A stretch of DNA of 64,000 nt, taken from assembly GCA_964637565.1 (NCBI GenBank), contig CAZWTY010000002.1, positions 1 through 64,000 of the forward strand, read 5' to 3'. The stretch comes from DYJE01 sp964637565. Its GTDB lineage: Bacteria > Desulfobacterota > Desulfobacteria > Desulfobacterales > Desulfolunaceae. A program made the position numbers and the translations under genes. This document shows positions 54,129 through 62,618 of this stretch, in pieces. The stretch's first letter is position 1, and every line of letters begins with the position of its first letter. The notes under the pieces are model-generated. The model did no database searches. It was not told where the DNA came from and worked only from the letters and a program-made list of their open reading frames with translations.

Positions 54129-54988
54129 GCCAGGTCTATACGCCATCTTATCTTCATGAGTGCTTTTCCATCTTGAACGAATACCCGGAGGCCAGGCTGA
54201 TGGCCGGGGGAACGGATCTTTTGGTCCGGCTCCGTCACGCTGGAGCGGCTGTAAAACCGCCGCTGATTTTGCTTAACAATATTCCGGGCCTTGCCGATAT
54301 ACGACTGGACACCGGCGATCTGTGCATCGGGTCCGGGGCCTCGTTTTCGGCCATCATGGCTCATCCATTGGTTCAAAATCATGCGCAGCTGCTGGCAAAA
54401 GCGGTGGGAACCATCGGCGGACCGGCCATCCGGAACATGGGAACCCTTGGCGGCAATATCATCACCGCGTCACCGGCGGGAGATTCCCTGCCGCCCCTTT
54501 ATGCCATGGATGCCCGTTTGGTGCTTGACTCGTCCGCCGGGACACGAATCATACCCATCGCCAGGTTTATCGGAGGCCCCGGCAAAACCGATATACAAAA
54601 GGATGAAATTCTGACCCAGATCCGGATTCCGCTGGGTGACGATGTGTTTCAGGCCCAATGTTTTGAAAAGGTGGGGCTCAGACGATCTCTGGCCATTGCA
54701 GTGACCAGTTTCTGCGGGAGATTGATGTTTGCCAAAGACGGAACGGTGGTGAGAGCACGGTTTACCTGGGGAAGTGTCGCACCCACCGTGGCCGGGTCAC
54801 CCGAAGCGGAAACCGCCGTGACGGGCAGCCGTCTTGATCCGGAAACCATAAAAATATCCGTGGCCGCTGCAACGGCATCCCTGTCGCCCATTGACGACAT
54901 AAGGGCCTCGGCCCATTACCGACGGACAGTGGCCGGAAATCTTTTAAGGAGGTTTCTGGAAAATGCCGGAGCGACAAACAACACATGA
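54125..54988 (+). CDS. FAD-binding subunit of xanthine-dehydrogenase-family enzyme
   Basis: A 287-residue CoxM/XdhB-type flavin subunit. The FAD-binding segment MAGGTDLLVRL is near residue 26 and the second motif NMGTLGGNIITASPAGD is near residue 105, followed by a C-terminal CO-dehydrogenase flavoprotein domain. It completes the three-subunit molybdoenzyme, whose order here is large, Fe-S, FAD. It overlaps both neighbours (ATGA at each end). Confidence 0.94.
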   Translation: MSQVYTPSYLHECFSILNEYPEARLMAGGTDLLVRLRHAGAAVKPPLILLNNIPGLADIRLDTGDLCIGSGASFSAIMAHPLVQNHAQLLAKAVGTIGGPAIRNMGTLGGNIITASPAGDSLPPLYAMDARLVLDSSAGTRIIPIARFIGGPGKTDIQKDEILTQIRIPLGDDVFQAQCFEKVGLRRSLAIAVTSFCGRLMFAKDGTVVRARFTWGSVAPTVAGSPEAETAVTGSRLDPETIKISVAAATASLSPIDDIRASAHYRRTVAGNLLRRFLENAGATNNT

Positions 54989-55593
54989 CTGACCGGGTGA
55001 GGGCCATCCTTCTGGCCGGAGGTGAGTCTCGCCGGATGGGGGTCTGCAAACAGACTCTGCCCCTTGGGGGTAAGCCGGTGATTGTCCATTGCGTGGACGC
55101 GCTGACCGAGGCGGGTGTTATGGACATCACGGTGGTGGTGGGGAAATATGGAAGCGTTATCCGGCAGGCTTTGGGGAATTTGAAGGTGGATGTGGTTGAA
55201 CATGGTCTTACCGGTGCCGACATGGCCGATTCCGTTCGAACGGGACTCTCCGCCATGGGCCGTCATCCTTCGGGTGTGATGATCTGCCTTTCCGATCACC
55301 CCCTGGTGACCCCTGAGACCATCGGCACGCTTTTGACCACGCAACGGGTCTTTCCCGGCGACATCCTGATACCCGGCCATCGGAACAGAAACGGCCATCC
55401 GGTGATGTTCCCGTCGGAGCTGTTGGCGCCCATTCATCAAGGAGGCACATTGCGGGATATCATCCAGGCAAACCCTGAACGGATTCGGCGGATTCCTGTG
55501 GATGATTCAGGTGTCATCATGGATATGGATACGCCGGAAGATTATCAGTTGATTTTAAGACAAAACACTATTTTATATAACCACACGAGGTGA
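54985..55593 (+). CDS. MocA-like molybdenum cofactor cytidylyltransferase
   Basis: A 202-residue NTP-transferase-fold protein. It begins AILLAGGESRRMGVCKQTLPL, the nucleotide-binding motif of the MobA/MocA group, and ends with PVDDSGVIMDMDTPEDYQ. It would add CMP to the molybdopterin cofactor for the adjacent xanthine-dehydrogenase-type enzyme. The gene overlaps the FAD subunit by four bases, supporting that partnership. Its codon use looks slightly less GC-biased at third positions than its neighbours. Confidence 0.88.
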   Translation: MTDRVRAILLAGGESRRMGVCKQTLPLGGKPVIVHCVDALTEAGVMDITVVVGKYGSVIRQALGNLKVDVVEHGLTGADMADSVRTGLSAMGRHPSGVMICLSDHPLVTPETIGTLLTTQRVFPGDILIPGHRNRNGHPVMFPSELLAPIHQGGTLRDIIQANPERIRRIPVDDSGVIMDMDTPEDYQLILRQNTILYNHTR

Positions 55594-55596
55594 AAA

Positions 55597-55932
55597 ATGG
55601 AAATTCAGACACAGCAGACAGGCAAGGCCACCGTAGTCGCCGTTTCAGGAAAAATTGACGCCATGACCGCACCGGCCCTTGAAACATCCGTTGCCTCCCT
55701 GATCAACGACGGCAATTTGTGTATGGTACTTGATTTTGGCGGCGTTGATTATATCAGCAGCGCGGGACTCCGGGTGATCCTTGCTTCGGCGAAATCTCTG
55801 AAAAGCAAGGCCGGCACCCTTCTTCTGGCCAATGTGAGCGGGCCGGTAAACGAGGTGTTCGATATTTCAGGTTTCGGCTCTGTTTTTACCATCTACAATT
55901 CCGTGGATGCGGCCGTGGCGGCGGCAGGCTGA
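55597..55932 (+). CDS. STAS-domain anti-sigma factor antagonist
   Basis: A 111-residue SpoIIAA/RsbV-type protein. The phosphorylatable serine is Ser54 or Ser55 in VDYISSAGLRVIL. Such proteins bind and inactivate an anti-sigma kinase when unphosphorylated. A ribosome site GAGG (in ACGAGGTGAAAA) precedes the ATG. It overlaps the next gene, an RsbW-like ATPase, by one base. This is the classic RsbV-RsbW pair. Confidence 0.93.
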   Translation: MEIQTQQTGKATVVAVSGKIDAMTAPALETSVASLINDGNLCMVLDFGGVDYISSAGLRVILASAKSLKSKAGTLLLANVSGPVNEVFDISGFGSVFTIYNSVDAAVAAAG

Positions 55933-56387
55933 TGGAAGGGCCCCGTTCGACCCTGAACCTCCCGGCCACCCTGGATCGGCTCCACGAAGCCATGGCCTTT
56001 GCGGAACAGCAAGCCCTGGCCCTGGGGGTTGACCCTTCCCGCCTCATGGGCCTCTCCCTGGCTGTGGAAGAGGCCTTTGTCAACATCTGCACCCACGCTT
56101 ATACGGACAACCAAGGCCTGGTGACCCTGGCATGCCATACAGGTTTTCACGAGGCCAGACCGTCGTTTGTGCTGGAGATCGCCGACACCGGCCCGGAATT
56201 CAACCCCCTCTCCATGGCGGAGCCGGAAACGGACCTTGGCATCGAAGACCGGGCTGTGGGCGGGCTGGGCATCCATTTTATCCGGCACTTCAGTGATCAT
56301 GCACACTGGCGCAGGGAAGACGGCCGAAACATTCTCAGCATCGTCCTTGACAGTGGTCCTGTCCGTTCTCAGCCAAAAGAATCTTAG
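55932..56387 (+). CDS. RsbW-like anti-sigma serine kinase/ATP-binding protein
   Basis: A 151-residue GHKL-type ATPase of the RsbW/SpoIIAB kind. The N-box is LSLAVEEAFVNICTHAY, the G1 box IADTGPEFNPL, and VGGLGIHFIRHFSD the G2 region. It would phosphorylate the STAS protein encoded one base upstream and bind a target protein. No sigma factor gene is adjacent, so the target is unknown. Confidence 0.92.
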   Translation: MEGPRSTLNLPATLDRLHEAMAFAEQQALALGVDPSRLMGLSLAVEEAFVNICTHAYTDNQGLVTLACHTGFHEARPSFVLEIADTGPEFNPLSMAEPETDLGIEDRAVGGLGIHFIRHFSDHAHWRREDGRNILSIVLDSGPVRSQPKES

Positions 56388-56470
56388 AACCTCAGAAACC
56401 CTGCCGGAAGCTGATCCCATGGAAGTACAACCCAATTTATGTAAGTCATGAAAACCAAGGAAGACTCACA

Positions 56471-57478
56471 GTGAAAATAATGAAACGTTTAGTCATGGTT
56501 TGCCTTTTGGCTGGAGTGACGCTCGCCGCATGCAGCGACCGTCACTCCGATGACAACCCTGCTTTGAGAGCCACGGATTATTCAACATCTGAACACTGGC
56601 TGTCGTTGCCTGAGATTACGAAAACCGTCGATGTTTTCTATCTTTATCCCACCGCGTGGAGAAAGCAGAACGAATCAGACCCCAACATCAACGCGGTTGA
56701 CAACGATTCGATGAGAATCGGCGCAAATGCGGCTTTCGCACGTCAAGCCACAGCATTTGAAACCGTTTGCAATGTCTATGCGCCCTATTACCGGCAGGCG
56801 GATGCACTTTATACGCTGACATTGCCGACTCTGGAAGAGCGTGAAGCGGTTATCGCCGGCATTCCGACCCTGGACGCGATGGCCGCTTTCGATTATTACA
56901 TCAAGCACTTCAACAACGGCCGTCCATTCATTCTGGCCGGACATTCCCAAGGGTCGAATGTGCTTCTGAACATCCTGTCCGTCTATATGAAAGAACACCC
57001 TGATGTGTATGAACGCATGGTTGCGGCTTATGTGATCGGCTACTCCGTGACGGAAGCCTACCTGTCCGAAAATACCCATCTGAAATTCGCAACCGGTGCG
57101 GAGGATACAGGGGTCATCATTTCATACAACACCCAGTCACCCCATGTGGATGAGGGAAGCAACCCCGTGGTTCTTGAAGGCGCCCTGGCGATAAACCCCA
57201 TCAACTGGAGTCGTGAGGAAACGCCTGCCGGTAAGGATGAAGGCCTTGGATCCTTTATGCTAAACGCAGGAGTTTTCATTCAGGTGCCCCAATACGCTGA
57301 CGCCACGGTGGACCTGGATAAGGGAGTGGTGATCTGCAGTACGGCTGATGAGGATGAACTGCACGCGTTAAGCCCGGGCCTCCCAGCTGGGATATACCAC
57401 AGCTTTGATTATCCTTTTTACTATTTCAACTTGCGCGCCAATGCGGCAGCCAGAATTGCGGCTTATTTCAGCAAATGA
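56471..57478 (+). CDS. DUF3089 lipoprotein, alpha/beta-hydrolase-like
   Basis: A 335-residue exported lipoprotein. A signal peptide ends in a lipobox, LLAGVTLAAC, so the mature protein would be anchored at Cys21 or so. A DUF3089 domain follows, with the serine-hydrolase-like elbow GHSQGS (in ILAGHSQGSNVLLNIL). The reaction is unknown. The gene lies between the STAS/RsbW pair and the binding protein/RsbU-like genes, and overlaps the next gene by four bases. Confidence 0.85.
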   Translation: MKIMKRLVMVCLLAGVTLAACSDRHSDDNPALRATDYSTSEHWLSLPEITKTVDVFYLYPTAWRKQNESDPNINAVDNDSMRIGANAAFARQATAFETVCNVYAPYYRQADALYTLTLPTLEEREAVIAGIPTLDAMAAFDYYIKHFNNGRPFILAGHSQGSNVLLNILSVYMKEHPDVYERMVAAYVIGYSVTEAYLSENTHLKFATGAEDTGVIISYNTQSPHVDEGSNPVVLEGALAINPINWSREETPAGKDEGLGSFMLNAGVFIQVPQYADATVDLDKGVVICSTADEDELHALSPGLPAGIYHSFDYPFYYFNLRANAAARIAAYFSK

Positions 57479-58518
57479 ATCATGAAGCGGGGAAAATCAT
57501 GATAATCCAAGAAAAAAACCACATGGGGAGGCGTTTGGCGTTCAGCCTTTTGGGCCTCCTGTGTCTGATGTCATGGTGTGCTGTGCTTCCTGCGGCTGCC
57601 TTCGAAACCCAGCTTAAAAAAGTTTCCCTCATCCCCCACTGGAGCCCCCAGGCCCAGTTTGCGGGGTATTACGTGGCCATGGAAAAAGGCATCTACCGGA
57701 AACACGGCATGGACATGACCGTTCTCAAAGGAGGGCCGGGTTGCTCATCCCTGGATTACCTGGAAAACGGAAGGGCCGATTTCGCGGTGCAATGGCTGAC
57801 CACGGCCATGCAGCGCCATGATCGGGGCCTCCCCCTGGTCCATCTGGCTCAGGTGGTTCCCCGCTCGTCCATGCTGCTGGTGGCGAAAAAATCCAGCGGC
57901 ATCCGGAAACCCTCGGATATGAACGGAAAAAAAGTGGGGCTTTGGGGCGGGGACTTCGCCATTCCCCCCAGGGCCTTTTTCGTGAAGCACAACCTCACGG
58001 TGAAAGAGGTTCCCCAGTCCTACACCGTCAACCTGTTCCTGAGGGGCGGCGTGGATGTGGCGTCGGCCATGTGGTACAACGAGTACCACACCATCCTGGG
58101 CACGGGCGTGGACAACGACGAACTGACCGTCTTCCCTCTTCACACCCACGGGGTGAACTTCCCCGAAGACGGGCTCTACATGATGGAAGCCGCTTACAAG
58201 AAAAACCCCGGTCTGGCCCAGGCGTTTGTCAAAGCCTCCTTCGAGGGCTGGCAGTACGCTTTCGACCATCCCGAAGAAGCCCTGGACATCATCACGGCCC
58301 ATATGCGAAAGGCCAGAATCCCCTCCAACCGGGCCCACCAGCGCTGGATGCTGTCCCGGATGAAGGACCTGGTCATGCCCGGGAAAAGCGGGATTCCCGC
58401 AGACACCCTCAATCCTGAAAATTTCAAGTCCGTGGCGGATTTTCTCCTCAAGGAGCGCCTGATCCGACAGGCCCCGGATTATCGAACGTTTACCGGAGGA
58501 ACCCATGGAAACCGTTAA
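57475..58518 (+). CDS. NMT1/THI5-type periplasmic substrate-binding protein
   Basis: A 347-residue exported binding protein. Signal peptide near residues 17-42 (RLAFSLLGLLCLMSWCAVLPAAA), then LIPHWSPQAQFAGYYVAMEK, the NMT1-domain opening that binds thiamine-precursor-, nitrate- or taurine-like ligands. No ABC permease or ATPase is adjacent. The start 57475 overlaps the previous stop (ATGA); 57499 with GGGGA upstream is a possible start. It overlaps the RsbU-like gene by 14 bases, so it is likely a ligand sensor feeding that phosphatase. Confidence 0.85.
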   Translation: MNHEAGKIMIIQEKNHMGRRLAFSLLGLLCLMSWCAVLPAAAFETQLKKVSLIPHWSPQAQFAGYYVAMEKGIYRKHGMDMTVLKGGPGCSSLDYLENGRADFAVQWLTTAMQRHDRGLPLVHLAQVVPRSSMLLVAKKSSGIRKPSDMNGKKVGLWGGDFAIPPRAFFVKHNLTVKEVPQSYTVNLFLRGGVDVASAMWYNEYHTILGTGVDNDELTVFPLHTHGVNFPEDGLYMMEAAYKKNPGLAQAFVKASFEGWQYAFDHPEEALDIITAHMRKARIPSNRAHQRWMLSRMKDLVMPGKSGIPADTLNPENFKSVADFLLKERLIRQAPDYRTFTGGTHGNR

Positions 58519-60490
58519 GCCGAAAACACCAAACACCCGGATCGTCTGGTGGCGGCGGCTGGCCGTCCGTCTCACGGCCGTGTTCCTCCTGTGCTGCACC
58601 CTGGTTTTCGGCCTGGCCATCGGCTACAACTACATCCAGGCCCGGGCCATGATCACGGGAAAACTGGAGCCCACGGCCCGGCACCTGGTGACGGCGGCCG
58701 CGGCCCGGGTGGAAAAGGTGATCACCTCGGTGACGGCCCAGACCGAGTCCATGGCCCGGAGCCTGGAGATCCTGGGGGTGAGCGACGCCACCCTGCTTCC
58801 GTTTATCCAGGCCTCGGTCCTGTCCCACCCGGATGTGTACGGTTCGGCCGTGGCTTTTGAAACCTGGCCGGACGGACGTTTCAAAACACCCCGCGCCCCC
58901 TATTTCTACCGGACAGCCGAGGGGGTGGGCAGCCTGGATCTGGCCAACAGTTACGACTACCATCTCCAGGACTGGTACCAGATCGCCCGTGAGCTGGGAC
59001 GGACCGAATGGAGCGAACCTTACTTTGACGAAGGCGGGGGCGACGCCCTGATGGCCACCTGTTCGGTGCCGTTCTTCGAAACAAAAAACGGCAGACGGCG
59101 GATCGCCGGCATCGTCACCGCCGACGTGTCCCTGAAGCGCCTCACGGACATCGTATCTTCCATCCAGGTGCTCAAGACAGGCTACGGGTTTCTCCTGTCC
59201 CGGAACGGAACCTTTCTCGCCCACCCGCGCCAGGATCTCATCATGAACGAATCCCTGTTCAGCCTGGCCGAAGACAGGAACAGCCCGGAGATCCGGAAAA
59301 TCGGCCGGAGCATGGTTCGGGGGGAATCTGGTTTCATTCCCTACCAGGCCGTCAGCGGCGTGGACAGCTGGATGTACTACGCCCCCCTTCCCTCGGTGGG
59401 CTGGACCCTGGGCGTGATTTTCCCCAAAGACGAACTGTTCGCCGACATCCGCGCCCTGACGTTTGCCATGGCCGGCATGGGCCTTGCCGGATTTCTTCTC
59501 CTGGCCCTGGTGATCGTGCTCATCGCCCGGACCATCACCACCCCGATCCGCGCCCTGGCCGATGCCACCACCCGGATCGCCGAAGGGGATTTTACGGCTC
59601 CCCTGCCCCGGGTCTCGTCCAAAGATGAAGTGGGGGCCCTCACCCGGGACTTCAGGATCATGAGAGATTCCCTGACTGAGCATATCCGCCAGCTCACCGA
59701 AACCACGGCGGCCCGGGAACGGATGGAAAGCGAACTGAAAATCGCCCATGACATCCAGATGTCCATCCTTCCCAAGACCTTCCCCCCCTTTCCCAGCCGG
59801 GATGAATTCGACCTTTACGCCACCATCGCCCCGGCCCGGGAGGTGGGTGGTGATTTCTACGATTTTTTCCAGCTCGACGAGGACCGGCTCTGTTTCGTCA
59901 TCGGCGACGTGTCGGGGAAAGGGGTTCCCGCGGCCCTGTTCATGGCCGTGACCAAGACCCTGATCAAGTCCTTTGCCAGGGACAAACAGGACGTGAGCCC
60001 CGAGGCCATCCTGGTCCATGTGAACGAGGAACTGGCGGCGGACAACGACGCCTGCATGTTCGTCACCCTGTTCTGCGGAATCCTTCACACGATCACAGGC
60101 GAAGTGTACTACGCCAACGCAGGCCACAACCCGCCCCTTCTGGTCCGTCGGGACGGCACCGTATCATGGCTGCCCAAGGCCAAGGCCCTGATGGCCGGCC
60201 CCATGCCCGGAATCTCTTACAGCCTGGAACGCCTGGTCCTTGAACCGGGAGAAAGCCTGTTCCTGTACACCGATGGGGTGACCGAGGCCATGAACCAGGC
60301 CGAAGAACTTTACTCCGAACAAAGGCTGGAGACGGAACTGTCCTTGTTTGCCGGACAGCCCATCCGCAGGGGCATCGATTCGGTCCTAAGCTCCATACGC
60401 CGTTTCGTTGACGGGGCCGAACAGTCCGACGACATCACCATGATGGCGGTCCGTTATTCGGGAGAAAGGGAGACAGGGCGCATAGAGTGA
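58505..60490 (+). CDS. RsbU/SpoIIE-type serine phosphatase with periplasmic sensor and HAMP
   Basis: A 661-residue membrane protein. It has an N-terminal membrane segment (about residues 18-40), a periplasmic Cache-like sensor (41-310: GYGFLLSRNGTFLAHP), a second membrane segment near 315-340, HAMP (340-395) and a PP2C-type SpoIIE domain (400-655) with the RsbU motifs REVGGDFYDFFQ, GDVSGKGVPAALFMA and FLYTDGVTEAMN. It would dephosphorylate the STAS protein at 55597 and switch the pathway on. It is the last gene of the partner-switching group. Confidence 0.93.
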   Translation: METVKPKTPNTRIVWWRRLAVRLTAVFLLCCTLVFGLAIGYNYIQARAMITGKLEPTARHLVTAAAARVEKVITSVTAQTESMARSLEILGVSDATLLPFIQASVLSHPDVYGSAVAFETWPDGRFKTPRAPYFYRTAEGVGSLDLANSYDYHLQDWYQIARELGRTEWSEPYFDEGGGDALMATCSVPFFETKNGRRRIAGIVTADVSLKRLTDIVSSIQVLKTGYGFLLSRNGTFLAHPRQDLIMNESLFSLAEDRNSPEIRKIGRSMVRGESGFIPYQAVSGVDSWMYYAPLPSVGWTLGVIFPKDELFADIRALTFAMAGMGLAGFLLLALVIVLIARTITTPIRALADATTRIAEGDFTAPLPRVSSKDEVGALTRDFRIMRDSLTEHIRQLTETTAARERMESELKIAHDIQMSILPKTFPPFPSRDEFDLYATIAPAREVGGDFYDFFQLDEDRLCFVIGDVSGKGVPAALFMAVTKTLIKSFARDKQDVSPEAILVHVNEELAADNDACMFVTLFCGILHTITGEVYYANAGHNPPLLVRRDGTVSWLPKAKALMAGPMPGISYSLERLVLEPGESLFLYTDGVTEAMNQAEELYSEQRLETELSLFAGQPIRRGIDSVLSSIRRFVDGAEQSDDITMMAVRYSGERETGRIE

Positions 60491-60633
60491 GATCGGGAGG
60501 CCTGATTCAAAAGTGGCCCCCGAGATTTTTGTTGATTCTGGTTCCGCGGGGACGTAAATAGAATCTTGCTCCGGACCGGGAGATGATCACCCGGACCGGC
60601 TTTTTGAAAACCTGCAGGATAGGAGTCAAGCGG

Positions 60634-61428
60634 ATGTCCCCAGTCATCAACATCACCCTTTTCGCTGTGGTTTGCGTGGCGGCCACACTCTGGAAAATGA
60701 AACGCCGCAAAGCCCACGCCCTTCATGACGCGGCGGCGGACGGTAACCTGGAGCGGATAGGCGCCCTGGTCGCGTCAGGCTTTGCCGTGGACACCCTGTA
60801 CGACCAGGTGTCCGCCCTCCACGTGGCGGTGATGAAAAACCAGGCCGAAGCGGCGAAGAAACTGCTGGACCTCGGCGCATCCGTCAACCTGAAAACCCTG
60901 GACGAGACGGGCGTCACGCCCCTGCATCTTTCGGCCACCACAGGAAATGCGGACATGGCGGCCCTGCTGTTCGACCATGGAGCCGACCTTGACATCCATG
61001 CGTCGAACGGTGAACCGCCCTTGCTGACGGCGGCCCGATACGGCCACCAGGAGATGGTGGACCTTCTGGTGTCCCGCGGCGCAGATCTTCAGGCCACCAG
61101 CGCCCAGGGAAACAACCTGCTGTTCATGTGCATCTTTGCAAACGACACCAGAGCCGCAAACCTTCTCCTTGATGCCGGCATGAATCCCAATGTCCAGGAC
61201 AAGGACAAACGGGCCTATGCCCTCCATGCCGCCATGATCTACGCCATCCATTCAGGAAACACGGACATGGTGGAATGCCTTCTGGCCCACGGGGCAGACC
61301 CCGACGTGCGCGACCAGCACGGCATGACACCTCTCAAGATGGCCAGGATCGACAAGAGGGACAAACTGATCGACCTGCTCACAGCCCACGGCGCAGGACA
61401 GGGTAAAGCAGAGAAAGAACCGACATGA
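60634..61428 (+). CDS. Ankyrin-repeat protein, membrane-anchored
   Basis: A 264-residue protein. A single hydrophobic anchor lies near residues 3-18 (INITLFAVVCVAATLW) and six or more ankyrin repeats follow (GVTPLHLSATTGNADMAALL, MVDLLVSRGADLQA, MVECLLAHGADPDV). It probably mediates protein contacts in the cytoplasm or periplasm. The ATG at 60634 is preferred because GGAG lies eight bases upstream; 60583 is open. It overlaps the MaoC-like gene by four bases. Confidence 0.88.
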   Translation: MSPVINITLFAVVCVAATLWKMKRRKAHALHDAAADGNLERIGALVASGFAVDTLYDQVSALHVAVMKNQAEAAKKLLDLGASVNLKTLDETGVTPLHLSATTGNADMAALLFDHGADLDIHASNGEPPLLTAARYGHQEMVDLLVSRGADLQATSAQGNNLLFMCIFANDTRAANLLLDAGMNPNVQDKDKRAYALHAAMIYAIHSGNTDMVECLLAHGADPDVRDQHGMTPLKMARIDKRDKLIDLLTAHGAGQGKAEKEPT

Positions 61429-61886
61429 GATATTTTGAAGACATCACCGTGGGACAGCGTGAAACGGTGGGCGTGTACGATCTCAGCGAAGAGGACATTC
61501 TCACCTATGCCCGAAAATGGGACCCCCACGAAACCCATATCGATCCTGAGGCCGCCCAAAACACCGTCTTTAAGGGCCTGACCGCCGCCGGAACCCATCT
61601 CATCGCCATTACCGTCCGCCTGCTGGTCACCTGCCCGGCTCAGGTGAGCGTTCTCGCGGGCCTGGGTTGGGATGAGGTCCGTTTTCTCAAACCCGGACGC
61701 CCGGGAGACCGTCTGACCCTTGTCCGCCAGTGCGTCGACAAGCGCCCCTCGGTTTCCAAACCCGACCGTGGCATCGTGAAAAACCGCCTGGAACTCAGCA
61801 ACCAGGATGGTCTTCTGCTGGTCAGTTATTTTGACACCATCCTGATGGCAAGGCGGCCGGAAGCAAAGATTACCAAGTCAAACTAA
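61425..61886 (+). CDS. MaoC-like hot-dog dehydratase
   Basis: A 153-residue MaoC/R-hydratase-like protein. The active-site segment lies near residues 20-60 (EDILTYARKWDPHETHIDPE), the Asp-His pair being typical of hydratase 2 motifs. It would hydrate or dehydrate an acyl-CoA-type substrate. Its start overlaps the ankyrin stop (ATGA). Its stop overlaps that of the opposing toxin gene by four bases. Confidence 0.88.
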   Translation: MRYFEDITVGQRETVGVYDLSEEDILTYARKWDPHETHIDPEAAQNTVFKGLTAAGTHLIAITVRLLVTCPAQVSVLAGLGWDEVRFLKPGRPGDRLTLVRQCVDKRPSVSKPDRGIVKNRLELSNQDGLLLVSYFDTILMARRPEAKITKSN

Positions 61887-62152
61887 TAGTGGTATCTACA
61901 GGCAAGTATTCTGATTTTGTCTTTTTGAACCTGATACACCAGCCGGTGTTCCTGGTCTATCCGCCGAGACCAGCATCCTGACAAATCATGCTTTAACATC
62001 TCCGGTTTACCGGTTCCCTGAAATGGGTCTTTTTGAATTTCTTTTATGAGTTTAACAATCCGAAGAGCTTTTTTACGGTCTTTTTCAATCCACCACGAAA
62101 GGTCTTCAAATCCAGCCGGATCAAATTCCAAGCTTCTTGCAGACGTCGTCAA
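61883..62152 (-). CDS. YoeB-like toxin of a second toxin-antitoxin pair
   Basis: An 89-residue Txe/YoeB-type toxin. EFDPAGFEDLSWWIEKDRKK and the shared C-terminal core CWSRRIDQEHRLVY and CRYHY match YoeB, including the terminal His-Tyr. The start is a TTG: 62152, or more probably TTG 62131 (seven codons in), which reduces overlap with the antitoxin from 32 to 11 bases. It differs from the toxin at 13.4 kb over most of the N-terminus, so it is a distinct module rather than a recent duplicate. Confidence 0.87.
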   Translation of the reverse strand: MTTSARSLEFDPAGFEDLSWWIEKDRKKALRIVKLIKEIQKDPFQGTGKPEMLKHDLSGCWSRRIDQEHRLVYQVQKDKIRILACRYHY

Positions 62153-62324
62153 AAGGGATGCCCTCCTTGTTGTTTTTCGCTTTTATAAGACGGTTTTTCA
62201 TGGTCTCACTTTTAAGGAGATAGGCCGTTTCTTTTTCTGACTGAAGCTCTTTCCAGAGATCAATCGGGACAATAACCCCAGTTATTTTGTTGTGCTGATC
62301 GGATATGTATTGAATTTTTTGCAT
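62121..62324 (-). CDS. Antitoxin of YoeB-type module
   Basis: A 67-residue antitoxin, upstream of and overlapping the YoeB-like toxin. It begins MQKIQYISDQHNKITGVIVP, a short beta-start DNA-binding-type region that differs from the YefM at 13.1 kb, and ends with a charged tail FDDVCKKLGI. I cannot assign it firmly to Phd, RelB or another family. The AT-rich region upstream, 62325-62400, probably holds the promoter. Confidence 0.8.
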   Translation of the reverse strand: MQKIQYISDQHNKITGVIVPIDLWKELQSEKETAYLLKSETMKNRLIKAKNNKEGIPFDDVCKKLGI

Positions 62325-62406
62325 TGAACGTTCCCTTTATTTTATATAAAAATATTGATTATTAGGTATGTTACACTATATGGGCACGATTTTTCCAGAT
62401 AAAAAA

Positions 62407-62600
62407 TTAAGATAGAATTCCGGGTTCCATTGTTCTTGATAAATCAGCACCACAATCCCATTCGACAAAGTATCCACCATTGAAAATCTTTAAGAATTCG
62501 GAGTGATCTTTAAATGTTTCATATTTCAGATTCAGCAGACTATCTGAAACCATCGGAAGAAAACGTTAAATCCTGAAATCCATATTGCCGTTGTTTCCAC
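62407..62600 (-). pseudogene. Decayed DUF2442-like gene
   Basis: An intact frame of 48 codons at 62553-62407 ends FLKIFNGGYFVEWDCGADLS, which is like the C-terminal half of DUF2442 proteins (FENGGY-type, VEW-DGADLS). Upstream in the same frame DFRI is followed by an in-frame TAA at about 62566-62568 before RFLPMVSDSLL. The N-terminal half is missing. I interpret this as a remnant of a DUF2442 gene, a family common near toxin-antitoxin loci. There is no ribosome site for the ATG at 62553. Confidence 0.5.
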
Positions 62601-62618
62601 GGATACGATCCGGGCCTA

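Noticed and set aside
58490..60127. 545-codon minus-strand frame opposite the RsbU-like gene
   Set aside because: Shadow frame with no ribosome site; opposing the gene with clear PP2C motifs.
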